A stretch of DNA of 36,245 nt from Caldilineaceae bacterium (GTDB lineage Bacteria; Chloroflexota; Anaerolineae; Caldilineales; Caldilineaceae): NCBI GenBank assembly GCA_023384495.1, contig JAHDWG010000008.1, forward strand, positions 1-36,245, given 5' to 3'. The position numbers were made by a program, and so were the translations under genes. The number at the start of each line of letters is the position of its first letter. The first letter of the stretch is position 1. This document shows, piece by piece, positions 1 through 10,757 of the stretch. The notes under the pieces were generated by a model. That model made no database searches. It saw nothing but the letters and a program-made list of their open reading frames with translations, and was not told the DNA's origin.

Positions 1-2718
1 CAGCGGACGCCGGCCGAGCTACGACAGTTGGTAGAAGATGTCATCCAGGCGCCGCTTCAACGGGTGCCCGATGTGGCCGCGGTGGATGTGGATGGCGGGC
101 AGGAGCGCGAGATCCAGGTCAAGCTCAACCTCCAGGCCATGCAGGCGCGGCGCATTACTCCACAACAGATCATCAGCGCGCTCCAGGCCGAAAATCTCAA
201 CATCCCTGGTGGCTCGCTGGTGGAAGACGGCCAGGAGATCACGCTGCGCACGCCGGGCAACTTTGCCACATTGGATGATATCCGCAACGTCATTATCGCC
301 AACCGTGGCGCGCCAGTCTATCTACGCGATGTCGCCACAGTGGAAGACGATTTCAAGGAACGCGATCGCATCACCCGGCTCAACGGCGAAGAGTCGGTGG
401 TGGTCGGCATCCGCAAACAGAGTGGCAGCAACACCGTGGCTGTCGCGGAGGGTGTCAAGCATGAACTGGAGCCAATCATCGCGGCCAACCCTGATCTGGA
501 AGTGATCATCGCCAGCGACCAGTCGGTGGAGGTGGAGCGATCCATCGAGGGCGCGATCGAAGATCTATTGTGGGGCGCCCTGCTAGCCGGGCTTGTGGTC
601 TTTTTCTTCTTTTGGGAGTTTCGCAGCACGATCGTGACCGTCCTGGGGCTGCCGGTCATCCTGATCTCGACGCTCTTCTTTATGAACTTGTTCGATATCG
701 GGCTGAACAATATTTCGCTGTTAGCGTTGGCCTTGGTGGTGGGCCTGGTGATCGACGACGCCATTGTGGTGCGCGAGAATATCTTGCGCTGGATTCAAAA
801 GGGACACAAGCCGCGTGAAGCTGCCAGCAAGGGCACCGAGGAAGTCTTTCTCCCTGTGTTGGCGACGACGGCCACGGTGCTGGCGGTCTTCTTACCCGTG
901 GCCTACGCCGAGGGGATCATCGGTCGCTTCTTTGTCGCCTTTGGCCTGACGGTTTCCATTGCCATGGCCATCTCGTTCTTTGAATCGCTGACGATGGCGC
1001 CCATGCTCAGCGCCTATTTCTTTAGCGCCAAACAGGGAGCCGCCAGTGAAAGCGATGCAGATGCCGACGCGGTGGATGACCACGAACATGCGGTGCAGAA
1101 CAGTTGGCTCAACCGTTTTTACGGCGGTTTTCTGCACTGGGCGCTGCGGTTTAAGTGGCTGACCATTCTGATCACGCTCGCCATCTTTGTGGGGAGTATC
1201 TACAGCACCCGTTTTCTCACCTTTGCATTTATTCCGACCATCGACCAGCACGAGTTCGATATGAGCGTCGAACTGCCGGCGGGAACACCGTTGAATGTCG
1301 CGCTGGCTGAAGCGATCCAGATCGAGGAGATCCTGCGCCAGCACCCGGCCGTCATCGACATCTTCACCACAGTAGGCAACACGGGGGCGCCGGAAGAGGT
1401 ATCCTTTTTTGTCAAGCTCGAGGAGACGGCCACCACACGTACGGTCATCGACCAGGTGCGCCAGGCGCTGGCCAATGCGCCGGGTCTGACCTTTACCCAA
1501 GGCGGTGGCCCCGGTGGAGCCACGAATGACATTGTGGTCGAGCTTCGTGGTCTCAGCAATGTGGAGTACGATGTGCTGGGTGAAGAGGCAAATCGGGTCC
1601 TAGCTGCGTTACAGACCGTTCCTGGGTTGGTGGATTTCAATCTGTCGTACAAACCGGGCCGGCCTGAGATGGGGATTGTAGTCGACCGGCAGAAGGCGGC
1701 GCAACTGGGGCTGACCACGGCTCAGATCGGCAGCACGATCCGCACGCTGGTCAACGGCGAAGTGGCAACCACCTTCCGCGGCGAGGGGACGGAGGCCGAC
1801 ATCCGCGTCCGGCTCGACAACGTCAGTAGCAGCAGCGTCGAGGAGATCCTCAACCTCAACCTGCTGACGCCCACGGGAGCATCCATCCCGCTGCGTCAGG
1901 TGGCGCGCGTGGAGGAATCTGCTGGCCCCAATCAGATCGCGCGCATCGACCGCCAGCCCACCATCAACATGACGATGAACGTGGCGGGCCGCCCTGTGCC
2001 CGAGGCGACCGCCGATGTGACGCGGCTGCTGGCGTCGCTCGATCTCCCCACGGGTATGGTGGCCCAGTTGGGTGGCAACGCCGAGGCCCAATCCGACGGT
2101 TTCCAAAGCCTGGGGTTGGCGATGCTGTTGTCGATAGTCTTTATCTACATGGTGCTTGCCAGCCAATTTAACAGCTTTGTGCAGCCAGTGTTGATCATGT
2201 TGGCGCTGCCGTTGGCGATTGTCGGCGCGCTGTTGGCGCTGCTCATCACCCAGCGCCCGCTCGACCTGACGGCCTTTATCGGTTTCATTATGCTGATGGG
2301 CCTGGTGACCAAGAACTCGATTCTGCTGGTGGATTTTGCCAACCGCGCCCGCGACCAGGGCGCCGATGCCAATCAGGCCATGCTCCAGGCGGGGCCGGTG
2401 CGTCTACGCCCCATCCTCATGACCTCGCTGTCGCTGATCCTGGCCATGGTGCCGTTGGTGCTCGGGTTGAGCGCCGGCGGCGAATTCCGACAGGCCATGT
2501 CGATCGCGATCATGGGCGGTATGATCACCAGCACCTTGTTGACGCTCTTGGTGGTGCCGGTGGCCTACAGCGGCGTCGTCGGCTTCCTCGACCGGATGGC
2601 GGCCCGGCGCGCCGCTCGCCGCGCCGAACGTGAGGCGCGCGCCGAGGAGCAACGGCTGGCTGTGCAGCAACAGGCGGAACCACCGCAAGAGGGCGCAACC
2701 GTCGGCGCCAGCGACTGA
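1..2718 (+). CDS. RND-family efflux transporter permease, HAE1/AcrB type (5' end outside window)
   Basis: Inner-membrane, proton-driven permease of a tripartite drug or hydrophobe exporter. The frame is open from base 1, so the start lies upstream; 905 residues are present and roughly 130-150 are missing compared with the usual 1030-1050. The porter domain is seen first, then a TM block with the proton-relay Asp-Asp pair in LVIDDAIVV (codons 252-253, bases 754-759). A second porter half and a second TM block follow, with the conserved relay Lys in LVTKNSILL (codon 771, bases 2311-2313). The long predicted periplasmic loops between the TM blocks match the HAE1 subfamily better than the metal exporter CusA. 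A charged Ala/Arg/Glu tail follows the last helix. The membrane-fusion partner would be expected upstream, outside the window. The substrate cannot be told from sequence. Confidence 0.96.
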   Translation, partial: QRTPAELRQLVEDVIQAPLQRVPDVAAVDVDGGQEREIQVKLNLQAMQARRITPQQIISALQAENLNIPGGSLVEDGQEITLRTPGNFATLDDIRNVIIANRGAPVYLRDVATVEDDFKERDRITRLNGEESVVVGIRKQSGSNTVAVAEGVKHELEPIIAANPDLEVIIASDQSVEVERSIEGAIEDLLWGALLAGLVVFFFFWEFRSTIVTVLGLPVILISTLFFMNLFDIGLNNISLLALALVVGLVIDDAIVVRENILRWIQKGHKPREAASKGTEEVFLPVLATTATVLAVFLPVAYAEGIIGRFFVAFGLTVSIAMAISFFESLTMAPMLSAYFFSAKQGAASESDADADAVDDHEHAVQNSWLNRFYGGFLHWALRFKWLTILITLAIFVGSIYSTRFLTFAFIPTIDQHEFDMSVELPAGTPLNVALAEAIQIEEILRQHPAVIDIFTTVGNTGAPEEVSFFVKLEETATTRTVIDQVRQALANAPGLTFTQGGGPGGATNDIVVELRGLSNVEYDVLGEEANRVLAALQTVPGLVDFNLSYKPGRPEMGIVVDRQKAAQLGLTTAQIGSTIRTLVNGEVATTFRGEGTEADIRVRLDNVSSSSVEEILNLNLLTPTGASIPLRQVARVEESAGPNQIARIDRQPTINMTMNVAGRPVPEATADVTRLLASLDLPTGMVAQLGGNAEAQSDGFQSLGLAMLLSIVFIYMVLASQFNSFVQPVLIMLALPLAIVGALLALLITQRPLDLTAFIGFIMLMGLVTKNSILLVDFANRARDQGADANQAMLQAGPVRLRPILMTSLSLILAMVPLVLGLSAGGEFRQAMSIAIMGGMITSTLLTLLVVPVAYSGVVGFLDRMAARRAARRAEREARAEEQRLAVQQQAEPPQEGATVGASD

Positions 2719-2762
2719 CCGCTCGATCATCAAGGCCATCAACGACAGAAGCGACGTGCGGC

Positions 2763-5663
2763 ATGAGAACGTCACGGACAGACACCACCGTAGAGCAGCG
2801 TTCTATCCCCGATTGGTCGGGCCGCGACTGGATGTTGTTAGCCGGCCTCACCATCCTCGGGGGGGCGCTGCGCTTCTACAAGCTCGGCGAGACGCCACCG
2901 GGATTCCAGTTTGATGAAGCATTCAACGCCATCGACGCCGCGCAGGTGTTGCATGGCAACTTTCCTCTCTTTTTGCCCGCCAACGGTGGGCGGGAGGTGC
3001 TCTACACCTATTTCCAGGCGGCGCTGGGCGCGCTGATGGGTGTCAATGTCTTTACGCTCCGGCTCGCATCGACCCTGCTTGGCATTGCCACCGTGCCCGC
3101 CACCTATCTTCTGATCCGGCTCATTGTTCGTCGCCATAGCCGGATGGTCGCTACCTTTACCACCCTGGCGCTGGTCATCAGCGTGTGGCATCTGCATTTC
3201 AGCCATTATGGCATCCGGGTGATCACCATGCCGCTGCTCTTGAGCGTGCTCTTTGGCTGCTATTGGATTGGGCTATTGGGGCCTACTCGGCAGCGTCGAT
3301 TGCTGGCTATTGTGGCAAGCGGCGTCTTGATCGGCCTCGGCGTGTGGACCAACCCCACCGGACGGCTGGTTCCCTTTGTTCTGATCCTCTTCACGGCCTG
3401 GCTGGTGTGGCGTCACACGTCGGGGCCTTTGTGTGAACGCCGCTATGCACTGGACGGCCCGTTGGGCGCGTTGGCCCTGGCGGGGGCGGTCGCGCTGGTG
3501 GTCTTCTTGCCTTTGGGGCTTGAATTCTATCGCCACCCGGAGTGGTTCACCGGCCATGCCGCCGAAGTTTCCATCTTTGCAGATCGCGTGAGTCAGGGCC
3601 GCCCCGGGCAAACGCTGCTTGCCAACATAGGCCGCGTGCTGGGCATGTTCAGCATCGCCGGTGACCAGGAGTGGATACACGGGCCTGCCGGGCGCCCTGT
3701 GTTTGACCCATTGATGTCGATGCCATTTGTGTTGGGCGCCGGCATCTGGGGGTGGCGGCTGTGGCGACGTCGGCAGGATGACCCCGATGTGGATGCGCTG
3801 GCGCTGTTGGCCTTTTGGTCGCTGGTGATGCTGGCGCCTTCGGCCTTGAGCGACGCCGCCCCCAATTTCTCGCGCACGTTGCCTTCGCTCCCTGCCCTTT
3901 TTGTTGCGGCAGGCCTCGGGCTAGATTGGATCGCATCGTGGCGGGGCGCAACACCTGTCACCGCCCCCGGCGCGGCGCGCGGTTGGCGAATTGCGCGGCC
4001 AGGGTTGCTGGCCGCCGCGGCGATTGTCACCGCCAGCGGGGGCATCGCATTCTACGATTACTTTGTACGTTTCCCACAACAGCCCGAGGTCTATATCGCC
4101 TATGAAGCCAACAAGCTGGAGACGTTGCGCCTTCTCAATGCGCAAGCCGATCGATATGAGATCTACTTGCAGCCGCTGTGGGCAGACCACCCCCCAGTCC
4201 GCTTTTTTCGGAGCAGTGAGCTGGTCAAGGCGCTGGACACCGCCGATGCCTTCGTCTTGCCCCCGGTGGGCAAGGGGGTGATCTACGCCTACCCACCAGA
4301 GATGGCGGACGAGGCGGCGCGTGTCGCCGCGCTCTGGCCCGGCGCCCGTATCGAGACCCCGCTCGATCCCTATGGCGCGCCGCTCTATGTGCAGGTCAAA
4401 GTGGAGGCCGGCGAAATTGCAACCTGGCCGCCGGGATATGCCCCCGCCGAGCCAATCGAGGCCCGCTTTTCCGATGCGCCCACCCTGTTGGGGATGCAGC
4501 AAGGTCCGGGCCCCGGTGAGCTGACGCTCTTTTGGCGCGGCGAGGAACGCGAAACTGTCCGCGACCTCACCACCTTTGTGCATTTGCTCGACGAAAATGG
4601 TCGAAAGGTGGGCCAGATCGACAAACAGCCTGGCAACGGCAGCTACCTCACCACAGGCTGGGCCGCCGGTGAGCGAGTGATCGAGGAGTACACACCCGCC
4701 GTCACCGACCCGTGTGCAGGCGGCGATACGGTGCAGGTCTGGGTAGGCTGGTATGAGCTGGTCGCCGACGGCGCCCGCCGGCCCCGTTCCGATACCTTTG
4801 GCGATATGGCTATGGCCGGGCAGATGCTGTTGCCTATTGTGGGTCACTGGCCCGACGATTTGACCATCCCCAATGTTGTTGAGCAACCTCTAAACGATGT
4901 GTTGACGCTGGTGGGCTACGATATCCACACCGTTACGCTGGAGCCGGGCGCGCCCTTGGTGCTCGACCTCTATTTGCGCGGCGAGGATGCCGTCGCGAAC
5001 ACATGGCTTGGCCTGTTACTGTATGGCGAAGCAGGCGGGGTCGCCTCAAAAGAGCCGCTTTGGCGCGCTCCGGCTGCGCCGGGTGTGGTCTGGCCCCAGG
5101 GTGAGATCATTTGTCGCCGCGCCCGGGCGCGGCTGGCGCCTGATCTGCCGCCGGGGGTCTATCAGCTTGTGTTGGCTGGCCCTGCCGGCCATGCGCCCGT
5201 GACGGCGCTTACGGTTGCCCCATCGACGCGGCAGTTTGCGCCGCCGCCTGGCCTTACGTCGGTTGATGCATCGTTCGATCATGCGATAGAATTGGTAAGC
5301 TATGCCGTTGCGCCCGCTGCCGCGCCCGACGAAGGGCTGGAGGTGACGCTGGCGTGGCGGGCACTGCGCGAGCCGGCGGCAAGTTACACCGTGTTTGTCC
5401 ACCTACTCGAGGCAACCGGCGCGATCGTGGCCCAGTCGGATGCGCTGCCCGCCGGCGGCTACCCAACCGATCACTGGCTGGCCGGTGAGGTGGTGGTTGA
5501 TTCGCACTGGCTGCCGCGCCCGGTGGACGCTCCACCCGGCCCCTACCGGCTGGTGGCCGGCCTGTATGACGCTGCGCTCGGTGTCCGCCTGCCCGCGTTC
5601 GATGCCCAGGGCGCGCCGTTTGCCGATGACGCCGTTCTCTTGGGGGAAGTCACGCCCCCCTGA
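2763..5663 (+). CDS. GT39/PMT-type membrane glycosyltransferase with repeated C-terminal beta domains
   Basis: Polytopic protein of 966 residues. The N-terminal ~450 residues carry many hydrophobic helices. After the first one comes the acidic pair of the first external loop (FDEAF, Asp51-Glu52), as in the ArnT/protein O-mannosyltransferase (PMT_2) superfamily, whose members transfer sugars from polyprenyl-phosphate donors on the outer face of the membrane. The C-terminal ~500 residues are soluble and hold two related segments around residues 590-700 and 865-960. Each contains the pattern FVHLL, then a Gln-x-Asp, a Gly-Tyr/Ser-x-Thr, and a Trp-x-x-GE motif, suggesting duplicated beta-sandwich modules. 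The start ATG is 44 bp after the RND gene and has only a weak ribosome site, so co-transcription is plausible. Donor and acceptor are unknown. Confidence 0.85.
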   Translation: MRTSRTDTTVEQRSIPDWSGRDWMLLAGLTILGGALRFYKLGETPPGFQFDEAFNAIDAAQVLHGNFPLFLPANGGREVLYTYFQAALGALMGVNVFTLRLASTLLGIATVPATYLLIRLIVRRHSRMVATFTTLALVISVWHLHFSHYGIRVITMPLLLSVLFGCYWIGLLGPTRQRRLLAIVASGVLIGLGVWTNPTGRLVPFVLILFTAWLVWRHTSGPLCERRYALDGPLGALALAGAVALVVFLPLGLEFYRHPEWFTGHAAEVSIFADRVSQGRPGQTLLANIGRVLGMFSIAGDQEWIHGPAGRPVFDPLMSMPFVLGAGIWGWRLWRRRQDDPDVDALALLAFWSLVMLAPSALSDAAPNFSRTLPSLPALFVAAGLGLDWIASWRGATPVTAPGAARGWRIARPGLLAAAAIVTASGGIAFYDYFVRFPQQPEVYIAYEANKLETLRLLNAQADRYEIYLQPLWADHPPVRFFRSSELVKALDTADAFVLPPVGKGVIYAYPPEMADEAARVAALWPGARIETPLDPYGAPLYVQVKVEAGEIATWPPGYAPAEPIEARFSDAPTLLGMQQGPGPGELTLFWRGEERETVRDLTTFVHLLDENGRKVGQIDKQPGNGSYLTTGWAAGERVIEEYTPAVTDPCAGGDTVQVWVGWYELVADGARRPRSDTFGDMAMAGQMLLPIVGHWPDDLTIPNVVEQPLNDVLTLVGYDIHTVTLEPGAPLVLDLYLRGEDAVANTWLGLLLYGEAGGVASKEPLWRAPAAPGVVWPQGEIICRRARARLAPDLPPGVYQLVLAGPAGHAPVTALTVAPSTRQFAPPPGLTSVDASFDHAIELVSYAVAPAAAPDEGLEVTLAWRALREPAASYTVFVHLLEATGAIVAQSDALPAGGYPTDHWLAGEVVVDSHWLPRPVDAPPGPYRLVAGLYDAALGVRLPAFDAQGAPFADDAVLLGEVTPP

Positions 5664-5684
5664 AACCAAAGGAGACCCAACTTG

Positions 5685-6749
5685 ATGCCCACGCATACCC
5701 AGTCCCTTGTGGCAGACCACCCGGCGCTTACCCTCTTTGGCGAACTACTCAGTGTCCCGGCGCCATCCGGCTACGAGGGCGCAATTGCCGCGCTGCTCCG
5801 CAACCGGCTTGACGCATGGGGCTATGCCCATGAGACCGACAGCGCCGGCAATGTGATTGTGCGCCTCGCCGGCGTCCAACCCGATGCGCCGCTGCTCTGT
5901 CTGGCGGCCCACACAGATGAGATTGGGTTTGTTGTCAGCCATGTCGAGGCCGACGGTGCGCTACGGGTGATGCGTTCCGGTGGGTTGTATCCGTGGAAAC
6001 ATGGCGAAGGCCCGGTGGAGGTGCTCGGTGATCATGGCTCGATCACGGGCGTGCTTTCGATGGGCTCCACACACACGGCCACCGGCGGCAAACCCATCGA
6101 CTGGCCGGACGTCCGCGTGCTGACTGGGCTGACGCCTGCACAACTGGCGGCGGCGGGCATTCGCCCCGGCTCAGTGGGCGCGCCGGCGCGCGCGGTCTGT
6201 GGGCCTATCGTCTTTGGCGACCCTGCCGACCCGCTGGTGGGGGCGTGGACATTCGACGACCGCATGGGGGTGGTGGCGTTGCTGCGGCTGCTGGAGACGT
6301 TGCAGCGTGAACGGCTTCGGCCTCAGCGCCCCACATTGGTCGCCTTTACTACGGGCGAGGAGGTGGGCGGGCTGGGGGCCAAGGTGTTGGCGCATCGCGA
6401 GCGTATCGATACCTTTATCGCCATTGACGGCTGCCCCATGCCGCCGGGGTCGCCGTTGGTGCTGGATAGCCGGCCCGGCGTCTGGGTCAAGGATCGGGCG
6501 GCGCTGTATGACCCGGCGCTCGTGCGTGACCTCTGCGCTGCCGCCGAGGGGGCCGGCACGGCGCTACAGCCGGTGGCCTATGAGCAGGCCGCCAGCGACG
6601 CCAGCCTGGTCTATGCGGTGGGCAGTGCGGCCCGAATTGCCTGTTTCGGCCATGTGCGCGAAAATAGTCACGGCTACGAAGTGGCGCGTCTCGCCGTGTT
6701 TGACAATGTGCTCAAGACGTTGGTGCAATTTGTGACGACGTGGGGCTAG
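5685..6749 (+). CDS. M42 family metallopeptidase (glutamyl/tetrahedral aminopeptidase-like)
   Basis: Cytoplasmic dinuclear-metal aminopeptidase of the M42 family (PepA/TET/FrvX-like), about 354 residues, the usual length. The metal and catalytic motifs are all present: AAHTDE (His, Asp), TFDDRMG (bridging Asp), TTGEEVGG (catalytic and metal Glu), FIAIDG (Asp) and the C-terminal ENSHGYE (His). The apical-domain insertion lies between the first Asp and the FDDR motif. I chose ATG 5685, with AAAGGAG at 5668-5674; a TTG three bases earlier also fits. The gap to the upstream glycosyltransferase is 21 bp. Members trim N-terminal residues from short peptides; the specificity cannot be read here. The stop lies just before the next regulator gene. 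Confidence 0.93.
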   Translation: MPTHTQSLVADHPALTLFGELLSVPAPSGYEGAIAALLRNRLDAWGYAHETDSAGNVIVRLAGVQPDAPLLCLAAHTDEIGFVVSHVEADGALRVMRSGGLYPWKHGEGPVEVLGDHGSITGVLSMGSTHTATGGKPIDWPDVRVLTGLTPAQLAAAGIRPGSVGAPARAVCGPIVFGDPADPLVGAWTFDDRMGVVALLRLLETLQRERLRPQRPTLVAFTTGEEVGGLGAKVLAHRERIDTFIAIDGCPMPPGSPLVLDSRPGVWVKDRAALYDPALVRDLCAAAEGAGTALQPVAYEQAASDASLVYAVGSAARIACFGHVRENSHGYEVARLAVFDNVLKTLVQFVTTWG

Positions 6750-6808
6750 CGTCTGCGATCGCCATTGCAGAACCCAACGCATGCTCCATTATGGAAGTGA
6801 CCATCACC

Positions 6809-7369
6809 ATGTCCGACAATCCTGACGTCGAGAATATCGAACAATTGGAGCGTCTCTGCAAGGTGCTCCTCGACGAGGACCGGCTCATGATCCTCGGGCT
6901 GTTGGCGTTGGCGCCGCGCCGCGCCGATGAACTGGCCGCCCAAGTGCCGCCGCGCAGTTCGGCGGCAACCAAACTGGCGCGCCATCTGCAACAACTACAA
7001 CTGGCCGGGTTGGCGCGTCTGGGAGACGATGATCGCTATTGCTTCGAGTCTGCCCAGTTGCACACGCTCAAGCGCCAACTCTTTACCCGTGAGGCGGTCA
7101 CAGCCGGGCTTTCGGATGATGACAAGGCTCTGACCGCCTTTGTCAAACAGGGGCGGCTGACCCATCTCCCCGCGCAGCCGGCCAAGCTGCTCATGGTGTT
7201 GCGCTGGCTGGCAGAGCGCATCATGCCCGACCGGCCCTATAGCGAGCGAGAGGTCAACGATCTGTTGCGTGGCCACGAGGTGGACTATGCCACCCTGCGC
7301 CGGCTGTTGGTCGACCACGGGTTGCTGGCGCGGGCGGCGGGCGTCTATACGCGAAAGGGGGAGGCATGA
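6809..7369 (+). CDS. ArsR-type winged-helix regulator with C-terminal DUF2087
   Basis: The N-terminal half (to about residue 75) reads as an ArsR-like winged helix, with a dimerisation-type start, then DELAAQV and a recognition-helix region ending in LARHLQQLQLAGLARL. The C-terminal half matches DUF2087: FVKQGRLTHLPAQPAK, RPYSEREVNDLL, and a terminal YATLRRLLVDHGLL. This fusion is a known regulator type without a defined ligand. I prefer ATG 6809, which has GGAAG about 11 bases upstream; the frame stays open back to a GTG at 6740 inside the peptidase gene, and ATG 6791 is another choice. The last four bases overlap the next gene as ATGA, so it is very likely translated together with the ADP-ribosylglycohydrolase. 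No metal-binding Cys cluster is visible. Confidence 0.85.
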   Translation: MSDNPDVENIEQLERLCKVLLDEDRLMILGLLALAPRRADELAAQVPPRSSAATKLARHLQQLQLAGLARLGDDDRYCFESAQLHTLKRQLFTREAVTAGLSDDDKALTAFVKQGRLTHLPAQPAKLLMVLRWLAERIMPDRPYSEREVNDLLRGHEVDYATLRRLLVDHGLLARAAGVYTRKGEA

Positions 7370-8280
7370 ATCTTCGCGCTCGCTTTCGCGGGGCGCTCTT
7401 GGGGTTGGCCTGTGGCGACGCGTTGGGCGCACCCTTTGAGGGCGCGCCGCGTAATAGCTTTGAGCCGGTAACGGGGATGGTGGGCGGCGGGCCCTATGAT
7501 GTGCAGCCCGGCCAGTGGACGGATGATACGTCGCTGGCGCTCTGTCTCGCCGCCAGCCTGGTGGAGCGTGATGGCTTCGAGCCGACCGACCAGATGGACC
7601 GCTACATCGGCTGGTTGACGTTGGGGTATATGAGTAGCCGTGGCGAAAGCTTTGGCATCGGCAACACCACCGCGGGCGCGCTGCGCCGCTATCAAGTCTA
7701 TGGCAATCCGTACAGCGGTTCGCCTGACCCACGCACCGCCGGCAACGGTTCGCTTATGCGGCTGGCCCCGATTCCCATGTTTTTCTTTGGCGACGCGGCC
7801 TCCGCCATATTCTATGCCGGTGAAAGCTCCCGCACGACCCATGGCGCGGTGGAATGCATCGACGCCTGTCGCCTCTTTGCCACCATGTTGCTCAAGGCGC
7901 TTGCCGGTCGTGACAAAGAGACCATCCTCTTTGGGGCCCACTTCCCCCCCGGCGCCGACAAGACGTTGACGCCAAAAATCCAAGACGCGGCCGATGGACG
8001 CTATCGAGACAAATCAGACGCCGCGATCCGAGGCAGCGGCTATGTGGTTGAATGTCTGGAGGCGGCGCTCTGGTGTTTTTATAAGACTGACAGCTACCAC
8101 GACGCGGTGTTGCAGGCGGTCAACCTGGGCGATGACACAGACACAACAGCGGCGGTCTGCGGTCAACTCGCCGGCGCATACTATGGCGAAGGCGAAATTC
8201 CCCACCCGTGGCTCGAAACGTTGGCCCTTCGCCGCGACATCACCCGCCTAGCCGACCGGCTGCTGCGGATCGAAGGGTAG
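7366..8280 (+). CDS. ADP-ribosylglycohydrolase family protein (DraG/ARH-like)
   Basis: Protein of 304 residues, the normal length for a DraG/ARH-fold hydrolase, which removes ADP-ribose from modified proteins, nucleic acids or small molecules using a pair of Mg ions. Both acidic metal clusters are present: GQWTDDTSL near residue 50 and LGDDTDTTAAV near residue 255. The start GLACGDALGAPFEG and the middle GNGSLMRLAP are also family hallmarks. The ATG overlaps the stop of the DUF2087 regulator (ATGA) and recX follows directly, which suggests one operon. No ADP-ribosyltransferase gene is visible in the window, so the substrate is unknown. Some family members act on metabolites rather than on proteins. 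Confidence 0.92.
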   Translation: MNLRARFRGALLGLACGDALGAPFEGAPRNSFEPVTGMVGGGPYDVQPGQWTDDTSLALCLAASLVERDGFEPTDQMDRYIGWLTLGYMSSRGESFGIGNTTAGALRRYQVYGNPYSGSPDPRTAGNGSLMRLAPIPMFFFGDAASAIFYAGESSRTTHGAVECIDACRLFATMLLKALAGRDKETILFGAHFPPGADKTLTPKIQDAADGRYRDKSDAAIRGSGYVVECLEAALWCFYKTDSYHDAVLQAVNLGDDTDTTAAVCGQLAGAYYGEGEIPHPWLETLALRRDITRLADRLLRIEG

Positions 8281-8285
8281 CCATC

Positions 8286-8915
8286 GTGGACCGTATCATT
8301 ACCGCCCTGCAACTGCAAAAACGGAACAAGCAGCGCGTCAACGTCTTTTTGGATGGCGAGTATGCCTTTGCCGTCGATCTCATGGCCGCCGCGGCGTTGC
8401 GCAAGGGCCAGGCGCTCAGCGAAGCAGAGATCGCCCAGCTGCGTGACGACGACACGCTGCAGGTTGCCTATCAGCGGGCTCTTTCCTTTTTGGGTTACCG
8501 GCCCCGCAGCCGCGCCGAGGTTGTGCAAAATCTGCGCGCCAAGGGGTACGATGAAGCTGTCATCGAACAGGTGGTTGCGCAATTGGTGCAGCAGAGCTAT
8601 GTGGACGACGCCGCCTTTTCGCAGTTCTGGGTGGAAAATCGCGAGCAGTTTCGTCCCCGCAGCGCCCGCGCCATCCGCCACGAATTACAGCAGAAGGGCG
8701 TCGAACGTTCGCTGATCGACGATGCGCTTGCCCATTTGGATGAAGATGAGGCCGCTTGGGCCGCCGTTGAGCCCAAACTGGCCCGCTGGCAGGGGCTGGG
8801 TGAGGCCGAATTCGGACAAAAAATCGCCGGCTTCCTCGCTCGTCGCGGCTTTTCTTACGATGTCGTCCGGCGCATCGCCCGCCGCGCCCAAACGCCCGAT
8901 GAACGTGACGCTTGA
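8286..8915 (+). CDS. recX: RecX, regulator of RecA
   Basis: RecX binds the RecA filament groove and limits recombination and SOS activity. The protein of 209 residues shows the RecX core: a beta-strand start (VNVFLDGEYAFAVD), LGYRPRSRAEVVQNLRAKGY, then YVDDAAFSQFWVENR and the second repeat RSARAIRHELQQKGV. The frame is open upstream, but GTG 8286 is chosen because AAGGG lies 8 bases before it and RecX homology begins right there (VDRIITALQLQ). This puts it 5 bp after the ADP-ribosylglycohydrolase stop. No recA is present nearby. The stop overlaps a possible TTG start of the next gene as TTGA. Confidence 0.92.
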   Translation: MDRIITALQLQKRNKQRVNVFLDGEYAFAVDLMAAAALRKGQALSEAEIAQLRDDDTLQVAYQRALSFLGYRPRSRAEVVQNLRAKGYDEAVIEQVVAQLVQQSYVDDAAFSQFWVENREQFRPRSARAIRHELQQKGVERSLIDDALAHLDEDEAAWAAVEPKLARWQGLGEAEFGQKIAGFLARRGFSYDVVRRIARRAQTPDERDA

Positions 8916-8971
8916 ACAGCGACTTCACGAATCCCAGCCCAGAATATCTCCAACCAAAGGCATCCCAACCC

Positions 8972-10598
<1,627 letters not shown>

Positions 10599-10621
<23 letters not shown>

Positions 10622-10757
10622 GGGCTAACGTCCCCTCTTGATGGAGTTGCTCCGCCAATGCCCGAACCTCGGCCAGATCTGGCACAGCGAGGGGCACTGC
10701 TGCAATATCGATATGCGCTTGCCGGAGAACATCCACTTTGACCTGGATAATATTCAT
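10599..10757 (-). CDS. Small unrecognised ORF (52 aa) coupled to a DUF4160 remnant
   Basis: The frame starts with ATG overlapping the stop of the DUF4160 remnant (ATGA on the minus strand) and encodes MNIIQVKVDVLRQAHIDIA, then an Ala/Leu/Val/Glu-rich stretch. It ends inside the last codons of the GNAT-nitrilase gene on the other strand, a 23-bp overlap. DUF4160 genes are often paired with a small partner gene in toxin-antitoxin-like modules, and the position fits such a partner. I do not recognise the protein, and the original 3' end may be lost. It may be a remnant rather than a working gene. Confidence 0.4.

Noticed and set aside
892-1500. Long minus-strand ORFs inside the RND gene and in other large genes
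   Set aside because: These are antisense shadows of GC-rich coding regions; the plus-strand proteins carry clear family motifs.
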